Below are positions 26,994 to 35,201 of a stretch of 64,000 nt of DNA, in pieces. The DNA is taken from contig NZ_JH376799.1 in the NCBI RefSeq assembly GCF_000234095.1, positions 52,683 through 116,682 of the forward strand, written 5' to 3'. The notes beneath the pieces were generated by a model, which saw only the letters and a program-made list of their open reading frames with translations, was not told where the DNA came from and made no database searches. Both the position numbers and the translations under genes were made by a program. The stretch comes from Centipeda infelix ATCC 43532. Its GTDB lineage: Bacteria; Bacillota; Negativicutes; Selenomonadales; Selenomonadaceae. Numbering within the stretch: position 1 is the first letter of the stretch; the number at the start of each line of letters is the position of its first letter.

Positions 26994-27821
26994 TTGCATC
27001 AATATCTCTTCTACATCGGCGACTTCCCCATCCGCTCCTACGGTGTCGTTATCTCCCTCTCCATCCTGCTCGCAACGGGTGTCGGCTACTTCCTCGCAAA
27101 GGCGGATGGACGCGGCTACGAAAAGCACGTCCCCGATCTCGGCATCTACTGCGGCATCGCGGGACTCCTTGGTGCACGGCTCTGGGACGTATTCTTCTTC
27201 GACTGGGACTACTACCAACACCACCTGACCGAGATTCTGAATGTCTGGCAGGGCGGCATGGCGATCCAGGGCGGTGTCTTTCTCGGTGTACTCGTCGGCA
27301 TCCTTTACAGCCGAAAGCACAAGCTCGATACCATTCACTTTATGGACGTTGCCGCACCTGCGATTGTCCTCGGACAGGCACTCGGCCGCTGCGCAAACCT
27401 CCTTAACGGGGATGCCTTCGGCGCACCGACGGGCAGCAGCTACGGCATCCTCTACCCCGACACCACACTCGCGCACCACACCTACGGTGCACAGCCGCTC
27501 TGGCCGGCAGAGGTCTGGGAGGGGCAGCTCGACATCGTCATCTTTGCCCTGCTGCTCATCTTCCGCGCACGCGGACACGCACGCGGGCAGTGCTTCGCCC
27601 TCTACGTCATGCTTTACAGCCTCGTGCGCTTCGCGCTCGAATACCTGCGCGGCGACTACACGGAGAAATACCTCGGGATCTTCACCAGTGCCCAGATGAC
27701 CAGTCTCGGCTTCGGTCTTGTCGCCCTCGGTTTCTTCCTCTGGCTCGGACTGCGTGAGTACGGCTCGATTCCCGCCGAGGCAGAGCAAACCAGCGAACGC
27801 AAGAAACGACGAAAAAAATAA
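26994..27821 (+). CDS. lgt: Prolipoprotein diacylglyceryl transferase
   Basis: Membrane enzyme that attaches diacylglycerol to the lipobox cysteine of prolipoproteins (substrates in this window include the lipoprotein at 11878, MetQ and the importer binding protein). 275 residues, seven membrane segments. The Lgt signature appears as GRCANLLNGDAFG (~136-148), with the essential Arg and Asn retained. Start is TTG at 26994; only a weak GGCGG precedes it. The C-terminus is a basic tail, KKRRKK. Last gene before a bidirectional terminator. Confidence 0.92.
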   Translation: MHQYLFYIGDFPIRSYGVVISLSILLATGVGYFLAKADGRGYEKHVPDLGIYCGIAGLLGARLWDVFFFDWDYYQHHLTEILNVWQGGMAIQGGVFLGVLVGILYSRKHKLDTIHFMDVAAPAIVLGQALGRCANLLNGDAFGAPTGSSYGILYPDTTLAHHTYGAQPLWPAEVWEGQLDIVIFALLLIFRARGHARGQCFALYVMLYSLVRFALEYLRGDYTEKYLGIFTSAQMTSLGFGLVALGFFLWLGLREYGSIPAEAEQTSERKKRRKK

Positions 27822-27840
27822 TCGGCAAAAAGATTTATAA

Positions 27841-27885
27841 AAATGGGTGCTGTACGAAGCTGAAAAGTTCGTGCAGCACCCATTT
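27841..27885. terminator. Bidirectional terminator between lgt and metQ
   Basis: AAATGGGTGCTGTACGAA (27841-27858), 9-nt loop, TTCGTGCAGCACCCATTT (27868-27885), one T-G pair. Serves convergent lgt and metQ transcripts. Its TTCGTGCAGCA core recurs in the terminator at 59403-59454. Confidence 0.85.
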
Positions 27886-27926
27886 ATTATTCATACCTTG
27901 TATTCACGACATATCGTTTGAGCCGA

Positions 27927-28745
27927 TCAGTTCTCCGGCACAAACCAGAGCCCGTTGTCGTTTTTCTTTAGATAATCCTTGAATTCATCCGAGTGATAGG
28001 CTTTGACAATGTCCTGCGCCCACTTCGCGTCCTTGTTCTTCTCGTGTACGACGAGCTGCAGCAGGAGATGCGGCAGGATATTCTCTTTGAGAAGTGCCGT
28101 CGACGGGTCAATCTTCGCATTGTAGACAATCGAGCCCGTAATGACAATGTAGGCGAAATCACCGCGCACCGCAGGAATGTTGAGCGACTTCATCTCCGTG
28201 AACTTCAGGTTGTGCGGATTCTCGACGATGTCCTGCTGCGTCACCGTCGCGAGGTCCTTCGCGTGATCGAGCTTGATCCACCCTGCCTTCTGCAGGAGCG
28301 CATACGCGCGTGCCGTATTGGACGCATCGTTCGGCACGGCGATGGTGTCGCCATCCGCGATCTGTGTAAGGTTGTCCTTCTTCCCCGCATAGATGCCCGC
28401 CGGAACGGTCGGGATCGGGGTCAGAGCTACGAGGTGTCCATACTGCTTCTTGTTGAAGTTCTCCATGTACGCCGTATGCTGCTCGACGTTGAAGTCCACC
28501 TCACCGTCGTTGAGAGCCACATCTGCCTGCAGGAGGTCGCTCAGATCCTTCCCTATGACCGTATAGCCCTGCTTCTCAAGGATCGGCTTCACACCGTTCT
28601 CAAACAGCTCCGAGTATGGACCCTGCGACTTACTGTAGGTGATGGTCTTCTTATCCGTCGATACCTGTTCACTGCCGCAGCCCGCGACCACCCCCGCACC
28701 GAGAACAACGGCCAGACCGAGCGTCCATATTTTCCTGAATTTCAT
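27927..28745 (-). CDS. metQ: Methionine ABC transporter substrate-binding lipoprotein
   Basis: 272 residues of the NlpA/MetQ family, which captures methionine (or related sulfur amino acids) outside the membrane and delivers it to MetNI. Signal peptide with lipobox VAGC (Cys ~23). Family features include YTVIGKDLSDLLQADVALN (~60-78), the VDFNVEQHTAYMENFN segment and AVPNDASNTARAYALLQ (~136). Last gene of the operon, separated from metI by the 162-bp repeat; no promoter is visible between repeat and gene, so it should depend on read-through. Confidence 0.94.
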   Translation of the reverse strand: MKFRKIWTLGLAVVLGAGVVAGCGSEQVSTDKKTITYSKSQGPYSELFENGVKPILEKQGYTVIGKDLSDLLQADVALNDGEVDFNVEQHTAYMENFNKKQYGHLVALTPIPTVPAGIYAGKKDNLTQIADGDTIAVPNDASNTARAYALLQKAGWIKLDHAKDLATVTQQDIVENPHNLKFTEMKSLNIPAVRGDFAYIVITGSIVYNAKIDPSTALLKENILPHLLLQLVVHEKNKDAKWAQDIVKAYHSDEFKDYLKKNDNGLWFVPEN

Positions 28746-28776
28746 AAAATCCCTGCTTTCTTTTTGATAAACTCAA

Positions 28777-28938
28777 GGAATCGCTGATAAAATGAAGTCC
28801 GTCAGATTGGCGTAGATTTTTTCGTCCGAACAAGGAGGCAAACCGGACGCATAGCCAAAGCTATGTGGAGGATTTGCCGACACAGTGCGGGCAAAAAAGA
28901 TGCGTCAAGATGGCGGCGCTGAATTTATCAGTGCTTCC
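28777..28938. repeat. 162-bp inverted-repeat element (copy A) inside the met operon
   Basis: Non-coding element with imperfect terminal inverted repeats: GGAATCGCTGATAAAAT at the left, and a right end that reads GGAAGCACTGATAAATT on the other strand. Inner hairpins include CATAGC/GCTATG, and GACGCAT pairs with ATGCGTC further along. It is nearly identical to the element at 49963-50125. The flanks read CTCAA at 28772-28776 and CTCAA at 28938-28942, an apparent 4-5 bp target duplication. The right end touches the metI stop codon. The structure is that of a MITE-like or ERIC-like unit with no transposase gene. Confidence 0.85.
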
Positions 28939-29598
28939 TCAATGCCCACGCGCACGCACAGCAAAGTAATTGCCCACCGACTGGATGATCTGCACAAAGA
29001 CGATGAGGACGACAACGGTAAAGAGCATGAGCGGGAAGTTCATACGCTCATAGCCATACGTCAGCGCAAGATCGCCCACGCCGCCCGCACCGATTGCGCC
29101 TGCCATTGCCGTTGCCCCAAGAAGCCCGATGGTTCCCGTCGTCACGGACAGGATCAGCGACCCCTTCGCCTCCGGCAGGAGGAAGTATCGGACGATCTCA
29201 TAATAGGACGCGCCCATCGCCTGTGCTGCCTCCACAATGCCATGATCCACCTCGAGAAGCGAGTTCTCAAAGAGACGCGTGAGATACGGCGTGATGAACA
29301 CCACGAGTGGAACGAGTGCCGCCGTTGTACCGATTCGCGTCCCGACAATCATCTTCGTCAGCGGGAGGATGAACACCATGAGAATGATGAACGGTACGCT
29401 GCGAATGACGTTGACTGTGACGTTCACAATTTGATACGTCCAGCTGTGCGGCAGGATGCCGAGCGGCCGCGTGAGGATCAGCACAACGGCAAGCGCCATT
29501 GCGAGCAGCGTGCCGATCGCCAGCGAAACAAAGACCATATAGAGCGTTTCCTGCGCCGCAAGTAAGATCTGCGCATTTGGTACACCTAACTCCATCAT
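28939..29598 (-). CDS. metI: Methionine ABC transporter permease
   Basis: 219 residues, five membrane segments. The loop ENSLLEVDHGIVEAAQAMGA (~117-136) contacts the MetN ATPase. Start at 29598: GGAGGTG lies 5 bases upstream and the ATG overlaps the metN stop; the frame can begin earlier only inside metN. Its stop codon lies against the repeat at 28777-28938. Confidence 0.95.
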   Translation of the reverse strand: MMELGVPNAQILLAAQETLYMVFVSLAIGTLLAMALAVVLILTRPLGILPHSWTYQIVNVTVNVIRSVPFIILMVFILPLTKMIVGTRIGTTAALVPLVVFITPYLTRLFENSLLEVDHGIVEAAQAMGASYYEIVRYFLLPEAKGSLILSVTTGTIGLLGATAMAGAIGAGGVGDLALTYGYERMNFPLMLFTVVVLIVFVQIIQSVGNYFAVRARGH

Positions 29599-30620
29599 GG
29601 ATTCACCTCCTGCCACTCCACGCCCTGTGCGTGAATATAGTCCTCCAAGCGCGCGAGCTCTGCGTCCTCACCGATGAATTGGACAATGAATATCCCCAGA
29701 ACCTGCTCCTCGATCTCGCTGACCGACGCGAAGAGCACACTGGTCTCGACGGAAAACTCCCGCTGAATGCGATAGAGCAGATTCCCCTTCGCCTGTTCGC
29801 CGAGAAAGCGCAGCCGCAGCAAGCGATAGTTGCGCTGCTCCTCCTGCAGTGCTTCCCATATACTCTTGGGCAGCTCGTCGGGAATGACCGCCCGCACGAA
29901 CCGCCGCGTCATCGCCTCGCGCGGAGCGGAGAAGATATCGAGCGTCGCACCGTGCTCGATCACCCTGCCGTTTTCCATCACGGCGACATGACGGCAGAGC
30001 TTCTGTATCACCTGCACCTGATGCGTGACAAAGAGGATCGTAATGCCGAGCTCCTGATTGATGCGTGCGAGCAGTTTCAGAATCGAGTCCGTCGTCTCCG
30101 GATCGAGCGCACTGGTTGCCTCGTCGCAGAGCAGGATCGACGGCTGCGTCGCGAGTGCCCGCGCAATGCCGACGCGCTGCTTCTGCCCGCCGGAGAGCTG
30201 CCACGGATAGGCATCCGCCTTGTCCGTGAGCTCTACAAACTCCAACAATCGCTTGAGACGCGCATCAATCTCCTCCTGCGTGCGGTCATGCGCCAGTCGG
30301 AGCGGTATCGCAATATTTTCCCGCACCGTCTTGGACTCGAGCAGGTTGAACTGCTGAAAGACCATGCCGATCTTCTTGCGCGCCTGCCGCAGCTCCTTGG
30401 AGGACAGCTCGTCCACCGCCTTCCCATCGAGCAGCACGTGCCCGTGATCGGGCTTTTCGAGCGCGTTGACCATGCGCAGGAGCGTCGACTTTCCCGCACC
30501 GCTGAAACCGATAACACCGAAGATATCCCCGTCCGGGATCTTGAGGCTGACCTCCTGCAGTGCCGTAACAGGCTTCCCGTTCACAAGGAAGTCCTTGTGA
30601 ACATTCACAAATTCGATCAT
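29595..30620 (-). CDS. metN: Methionine ABC transporter ATP-binding protein
   Basis: 341 residues. Walker A GFSGAGKST (~37), Q-loop VFQQFNLL, signature LSGGQKQRVGIARAL (~140), Walker B ILLCDEATSALDP and H-loop VTHQ. The C-terminal ~80 residues form the NIL domain that binds methionine and shuts transport off when the inner pool is high. Overlaps the amidohydrolase stop by ATGA and metI by ATGA. Confidence 0.96.
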   Translation of the reverse strand: MIEFVNVHKDFLVNGKPVTALQEVSLKIPDGDIFGVIGFSGAGKSTLLRMVNALEKPDHGHVLLDGKAVDELSSKELRQARKKIGMVFQQFNLLESKTVRENIAIPLRLAHDRTQEEIDARLKRLLEFVELTDKADAYPWQLSGGQKQRVGIARALATQPSILLCDEATSALDPETTDSILKLLARINQELGITILFVTHQVQVIQKLCRHVAVMENGRVIEHGATLDIFSAPREAMTRRFVRAVIPDELPKSIWEALQEEQRNYRLLRLRFLGEQAKGNLLYRIQREFSVETSVLFASVSEIEEQVLGIFIVQFIGEDAELARLEDYIHAQGVEWQEVNP

Positions 30621-31759
30621 CGTTCTTTCACCTTCTTAAATGCACCGCATACGAGTTCCGCGAGATAATGCGCCGTCGGCGCGAGCGCATTCAGATCAAC
30701 CCGAAAGTTCGGATTGTGGAGCGCGGGGGAAAGCCCCGTGCCGACGAGGACGAACATCCCCGGTACTTTCTCCTGATAGAAGGCAAAGTCCTCACCACCG
30801 AGCGACTTTGGTGCGGGAACTACATTCAGATTACGTTCCTTTGCTTTTTCCTCTGCATACACCGCCCAAAAATCATCGTTGACCGTTGCCGGCGGACCTT
30901 CGTACCAGTCCGTCTCTACCTTCGAACCATACGCCGCCGCCAACTGATCTGCAAGCGCACAGACACGCGCTCGGATGTGTGCACGCTCCTGCGCATTCAT
31001 GCTGCGCGTCGTCCCCTCGACGAGAGCCTCCTCGGGAATGACATTCCACGTATTCCCCGCCTCGATGTGCGTGACACTCACAAGCCCTGCGGAGAACGGA
31101 TTAAGATTGCGTGCGACAACCGTCTGTACCGACTGCACAAATGCTGCCGCCAGCGGAATCGGATCCACCCCCGCCTCGGGATGTGCGGCGTGTGTCCCCT
31201 TGCCGCGAAAGCGGAACACAAAGCGATCCACCGCCGCCATCACCGCACCTGCTGAGATGCCGACCGTGCCGACCTCGAGGAGCGGTGATGCGTGCAGCCC
31301 GAAGATCGCCGTGACATCCTGCAGAGCACCCGCCTCGATGAGTACCTTCGCCCCGCCCGGAGCCTCCTCTGCGGGCTGGAAGAAGATGCGCACGCGTCCC
31401 GCGAGCTCCTCCTCACGCTGCTTGAGCAGCAACGCTGCACCGAGCACCGCAGCAATGTGGAAATCGTGCCCACAGGCGTGCATACGCCCCGCGTGCTCCG
31501 AGCGATACGGCAGATCCGTCTGTTCCTCGATGGGCAGTGCGTCGATATCACTGCGCATGGCAACAATGGTCTCACCTGCGCCGATCTCCGCAACAAGTCC
31601 CGTCTTGAGCGGCAGATCCAGAATACGGATTCCCGCACGTTCCAAGGATGCACGGATGCGCTTAGTGGTTTCTACTTCTTCGTAGGAAAGCTCAGGATGG
31701 CGATGAAACCATTGAAACTCTTCTGCGATATAGGCTTCGATGTTTTCAATTGCTGCCAT
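30617..31759 (-). CDS. M20 family amidohydrolase (N-acyl-amino acid hydrolase type)
   Basis: 380 residues of the M20D peptidase/amidohydrolase family, a two-metal cytoplasmic enzyme that removes acyl groups from N-acyl amino acids. Metal ligands and catalytic residues: MHACGHD (93-99), the Glu pair in PAEEAPGG (~131), GTHAAHPE (dimer-domain His) and GGEDFAFY near the C-terminus. Start at 31759, with AAGGAAG 6 bases upstream; longer frames up to 31846 run past the promoter at 31814-31842 and cannot be translated from it. Cotranscribed and coupled with metNIQ, so its substrate is probably an N-acylated methionine or cysteine derivative (inference). Confidence 0.9.
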   Translation of the reverse strand: MAAIENIEAYIAEEFQWFHRHPELSYEEVETTKRIRASLERAGIRILDLPLKTGLVAEIGAGETIVAMRSDIDALPIEEQTDLPYRSEHAGRMHACGHDFHIAAVLGAALLLKQREEELAGRVRIFFQPAEEAPGGAKVLIEAGALQDVTAIFGLHASPLLEVGTVGISAGAVMAAVDRFVFRFRGKGTHAAHPEAGVDPIPLAAAFVQSVQTVVARNLNPFSAGLVSVTHIEAGNTWNVIPEEALVEGTTRSMNAQERAHIRARVCALADQLAAAYGSKVETDWYEGPPATVNDDFWAVYAEEKAKERNLNVVPAPKSLGGEDFAFYQEKVPGMFVLVGTGLSPALHNPNFRVDLNALAPTAHYLAELVCGAFKKVKER

Positions 31760-31813
31760 AGTTCTCTTCCTTTCAAACAGTAAATTCATATATTCTTTAT
31801 ATGTTATGTTGGT

Positions 31814-31842
31814 ATTATACAAGCTGTAAATTCTTTTGTCAA
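31814..31842 (-). promoter_or_regulatory. Promoter of the amidohydrolase-metNIQ operon
   Basis: Consensus -35 TTGACA (31842-31837), 17-bp spacer, -10 TATAAT (31819-31814). The leader is only about 48 nt, too short for a SAM riboswitch or T-box. Confidence 0.9.
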
Positions 31843-31879
31843 TCATGTTTTCCTATATTTTTTCTATGCTTATACACGC

Positions 31880-31916
31880 AAAAATCCGGCATCTGTCTTT
31901 CAGACAGATGCCGGAT
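31880..31916 (-). terminator. Terminator of the riboswitch-controlled importer operon
   Basis: Perfect 15-bp stem ATCCGGCATCTGTCT (31884-31898) and its complement (31902-31916), 3-nt loop. Read on the minus strand the stem is followed by TTTTT. It lies 20 bases after the last ABC gene. Confidence 0.92.
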
Positions 31917-31936
31917 CTTCGTATGAACAGCGGCCT

Positions 31937-32542
31937 TTATCCCTGCAAATCTTCAATATGTACCATACGCGTACAGATCCGCTGTGCCAACGCCTCATTG
32001 TGCGTAATGGCAATGAGCATGGTGCGGTTCTTCTCGATCTCGCGCAGGATCACCGACCAGATCTGCGCCTGCGTGATCGGGTCAAGGCTTGCGGTGATCT
32101 CGTCGGCAATGAGCACGCGCGTCTTTGGACTGAGCGAACGCAGGATCGAGAGCCGCTGCAGCTGACCGCCCGAGAGCTCATGCGGCCATCGCGTGAGCCA
32201 GTCCGGCTCTGCGCCAATCGCTGTGAGAAGTTCCTCCGGCACATCCCACGCCTCGCGCAGCGTATCACCGACCTTCCAACGCGGATCCATCGCCTTTTCA
32301 GGATGCTGATAGATGAGCTGAACGGGATTGTAGCAGTCCTTTGGCAGCGACGCGCCGTCCAAGGTGATCGCCCCTTTTTGCAGCGGAAGATACCCCGCAA
32401 GAAGAAGTGCCAATGTGCTTTTGCCGCGCCCGCTCGGTCCGAGAAGTGCAAGACGCTCCCCGTCCGCAACGCGCAGCGACACATTGCACAGAACAGGGCT
32501 GTCCTCCCCATAGCGATAGGACAGATCCTTTGCCTCCAGCAT
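31937..32542 (-). CDS. ABC transporter ATP-binding protein, NikE/DppF type (second ATPase)
   Basis: 201 residues. Walker A GPSGRGKST, signature LSGGQLQRLSILRSL, Walker B VLIADEITASLD, H-loop ITHN. It is short and lacks the C-terminal oligopeptide-HPY extension, as NikE-type subunits do. Start at 32542 because GGGAGGTG lies 6 bases upstream; a GTG at 32551 would put the start inside that site. One base after the preceding gene; last gene of the operon. Confidence 0.88.
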   Translation of the reverse strand: MLEAKDLSYRYGEDSPVLCNVSLRVADGERLALLGPSGRGKSTLALLLAGYLPLQKGAITLDGASLPKDCYNPVQLIYQHPEKAMDPRWKVGDTLREAWDVPEELLTAIGAEPDWLTRWPHELSGGQLQRLSILRSLSPKTRVLIADEITASLDPITQAQIWSVILREIEKNRTMLIAITHNEALAQRICTRMVHIEDLQG

Positions 32543-32543
32543 C

Positions 32544-33365
32544 TCACGCACCTCCCGCCGCAGTCATCTGCGTCACCTCTGCCGCCGTATATACGGTAAA
32601 ATCATTCTGGGGCAGCGCATGATAGAGTGCCTTCGTATACGGGTGCACGAGTTCAGCCCCATCTCCATGAAATGCGGCAGCCGGAGCCATATCCACCGTT
32701 CGACCCTCATAGAAAACGGCAACATTGTCCGCAACCTCGACAGCAAGATCAATGTCGTGCGTAATGAGCAGAATCCCCTTGCCCGCATCGGCAAGTTCGC
32801 GCAGGAGCTGCAGTGCCTCGACGGCACTCTTCACATCCATGCCGGGTGTCGGCTCATCCGCAATGATGAGTGAAGCGTCGGTGATGACGGCGGTCGAAAA
32901 GAGCACGCGCCGCGCCATGCCGCCCGAGAGTTGGAACGGATAGAGACGCTGCACCCGCTCCTCCAAGTGCAGACGGCGGAAGGTCGCTGCCATATCGTCA
33001 GGTGCGCCGTAGAGCCCGCAGACCTCCTTGCCGACGCGCATGAGTGGATCGAGATAGGTCACGGACTGCGGAATCAGTGCCATCGCCCGCCCGCGCAGCT
33101 GCTCTTGGAGGGCAGCGTCGAGCAGTTCCCCACGATACCGCATCTCACCGCTCGTCACCGCATTGTACGGAAGAATACCGAGCACTGCGTGTGCGAGAAG
33201 ACTCTTGCCGGAGCCGCTTGCACCCACAACGGCAAGGATCTCTCCACGGTTCAGATGCAGATTGACATCGTGCATCCCTGCCACCAAGGTATGGGTCAGT
33301 GCCCCCTGATACATCCGAAATGAGACTGATAGATTGGTTACACGAAGAAGTTCTTCTGCCATCAT
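32544..33365 (-). CDS. ABC transporter ATP-binding protein, NikD/DppD type (first ATPase)
   Basis: 273 residues. Walker A GASGSGKSL, signature LSGGMARRVLFSTAV, Walker B LIIADEPTPGMD, H-loop ITHD, and a C-terminal HPYTKALYHAL motif of the oligopeptide/nickel ATPase family. Start at 33365 (or the next ATG at 33362) follows AGGAGTAGG; the longer frame is inside the permease gene. Works as a heterodimer with the following ATPase. Confidence 0.9.
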   Translation of the reverse strand: MMAEELLRVTNLSVSFRMYQGALTHTLVAGMHDVNLHLNRGEILAVVGASGSGKSLLAHAVLGILPYNAVTSGEMRYRGELLDAALQEQLRGRAMALIPQSVTYLDPLMRVGKEVCGLYGAPDDMAATFRRLHLEERVQRLYPFQLSGGMARRVLFSTAVITDASLIIADEPTPGMDVKSAVEALQLLRELADAGKGILLITHDIDLAVEVADNVAVFYEGRTVDMAPAAAFHGDGAELVHPYTKALYHALPQNDFTVYTAAEVTQMTAAGGA

Positions 33366-33366
33366 C

Positions 33367-34209
33367 CTACTCCTGTCCGGACTGCGGATCGAACAGATCA
33401 CGCAGAGCCGCGCCAAGACGGTCAAAGATCAGCACAATGAGCAGCAGCAAAAAGCCCGGGAAGAATGCAAGCCACCACATACCGAGCGCGAGATAGCGCA
33501 TCGACTCCGAGAGGATGATGCCGATTGCCGGCATATCAAGCGGCAGACCATACCCGAGAAAACTGATTCCGGCTTCGTGCATGATCGCATGGGGAAAGAG
33601 CAGAACGAGCCCGATGATGTACTGCGGCAGCACATGGGGTACGAAATGCTGCCGTGCCACAGTCACCCACGAGTACCCGTACTGCCGCGCTGCCAGAATA
33701 TAGGGCTGTGCGCGCAGCTGCATGACCTCTGCACGGATGATGCGGGTCAGGCGCGGCCAGTGGGTAACAATGACACCGATGGACACACCCATAACACCGC
33801 CGCCCATCATGACCGAGATCATGAGAATGAGCAGGATATGCGGAATCCCCATGCAGAGATCCACGAGCCAGAGTACAAACTGATCGACCTTGCCGCCGAA
33901 TGCCGCCGAGAGCGTTCCGAGGAGCAGCGCAATGCAGGAGCTGACAAATGCCGCAGCAATTCCAATCTGCAAGCTGATGGACATCCCCTTGACCGAACGC
34001 AGGAGCATATCGCGTCCCATATAATCTGTCCCGAACGGATGTGCAGCAGACGGTACAAGATTTTTCTGCCCATAGTCAACTGCATACGCGCTCTCCGGCA
34101 TCGTCGTCCCCCAGACGAGAATCCCGAGGATAAAGCAGCCCGCCAGCACGGCAAAGATCAGCTGACGCTGACGAACGCTCATGCCGCTGCGCAGGGAATT
34201 CTCTTTCAT
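33367..34209 (-). CDS. ABC transporter permease, NikC/DppC type
   Basis: 280 residues, about six membrane helices. N-terminal soluble segment HPFGTDYMGRDMLLRSVKG (~57-75) is the typical DppC/NikC entry, and EAGISFLGYGLPLDMPAIG (~215) the conserved coupling region. Start at ATG 34209, TGATG overlap with the preceding gene and GGGGAGG upstream. The predicted TTG three bases earlier is less likely. Confidence 0.92.
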   Translation of the reverse strand: MKENSLRSGMSVRQRQLIFAVLAGCFILGILVWGTTMPESAYAVDYGQKNLVPSAAHPFGTDYMGRDMLLRSVKGMSISLQIGIAAAFVSSCIALLLGTLSAAFGGKVDQFVLWLVDLCMGIPHILLILMISVMMGGGVMGVSIGVIVTHWPRLTRIIRAEVMQLRAQPYILAARQYGYSWVTVARQHFVPHVLPQYIIGLVLLFPHAIMHEAGISFLGYGLPLDMPAIGIILSESMRYLALGMWWLAFFPGFLLLLIVLIFDRLGAALRDLFDPQSGQE

Positions 34210-35195
34210 CAAGAACCTCCCCTCCCCTCACGCAGCTGCGGATCGACAATACCGTACAGAATATTGGCAATGAGATTTCCGGCAAAGACAAACACAGCGC
34301 TGAAAATCGCAATGCCGAGCAGGAGCGACAGATCACCGCGCAGCCCCGCCATCGTGACCGTACCGCCAAGCCCCGGATAGGAGAACACCGTCTCCGCAAG
34401 CACCGCACCGCCGAACAGTTCGTTGAAGGAAGCGAACTGCAGCGTGACGACAGGCATCAGAATGTTGCGCAGACCATGTCGGCGCACGCGCTGCCAGAGC
34501 GACTCGCCCCGCGCCTCGGCAAAGAGCATATAGTTTGTCCCCATGACCTCAATCATCTTCTCACGCGTCTGAAGCGTCATCGCGGAGATCCCCGTAACGC
34601 TCAGTGTCAGCGCAGGCAGGACGACATGACGGAGCTGCTCCGCCAGTGTAACCTCCTCGTGCAGCTTCCCGATGGGCGCGGCAAGCGCCAGTGGGAACCA
34701 CTGCAGCTTGACCGCGAAGATCATCAGAAAGAGCAGCCCCAGCCAGAACACCGGCACAGAGACGCACAGCAAGGAGAACCCCTGAATCGCCTTGTCGAGA
34801 CGGCTGCCGCGATACATTCCTGCAAGCACACCAAGCGTGAAACCGATCACGCCCCACAGCACCCATGCCGTCAGCATTAGTAAGAGCGTCAGACGGAATT
34901 TTTCCCCGATCACCTCCAGCACCGGCGCCCGATAGATGAGCGATGTGCCGAAGTCGCCATGCAGAATATTCCCCGCCCAAAGCAGGAAGCGTTCAAGCGG
35001 CGGTTTGTCAAATCCCCAGTAGGCAGCAACAAGCGCATGCTGCTCCGCCGTCGCCGTTTTATTCGCAAAATAGGCATCAATCGGGTCAATCGGCGAGTTT
35101 GCCAGCAGTACAAAGCTAACCGCACTCACGGCAGCCAAGAGCAGCAGCAGACGAGCTGCGCTGCCCCCGATGAAGTATGCCATCCGTTTTGTCAT
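34209..35195 (-). CDS. ABC transporter permease, NikB/DppB type
   Basis: 328 residues, six membrane helices. Features of the DppB/NikB family: NSPIDPIDAYFANKTAT near residue 33, GNILHGDFGTSLIYRAPV (~75-92), and the coupling loop YMLFAEARGESLWQRVRRHG (~221-240). Lies 6 bases after the binding-protein gene and overlaps the next permease. Confidence 0.92.
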   Translation of the reverse strand: MTKRMAYFIGGSAARLLLLLAAVSAVSFVLLANSPIDPIDAYFANKTATAEQHALVAAYWGFDKPPLERFLLWAGNILHGDFGTSLIYRAPVLEVIGEKFRLTLLLMLTAWVLWGVIGFTLGVLAGMYRGSRLDKAIQGFSLLCVSVPVFWLGLLFLMIFAVKLQWFPLALAAPIGKLHEEVTLAEQLRHVVLPALTLSVTGISAMTLQTREKMIEVMGTNYMLFAEARGESLWQRVRRHGLRNILMPVVTLQFASFNELFGGAVLAETVFSYPGLGGTVTMAGLRGDLSLLLGIAIFSAVFVFAGNLIANILYGIVDPQLREGRGGS

Positions 35196-35201
35196 ACCGG
35201 T

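Noticed and set aside
31760-31846. SAM riboswitch or T-box upstream of the amidohydrolase-met operon
   Set aside because: The consensus promoter leaves only ~48 nt of leader, too short for either, and no conserved T-box sequence is present.
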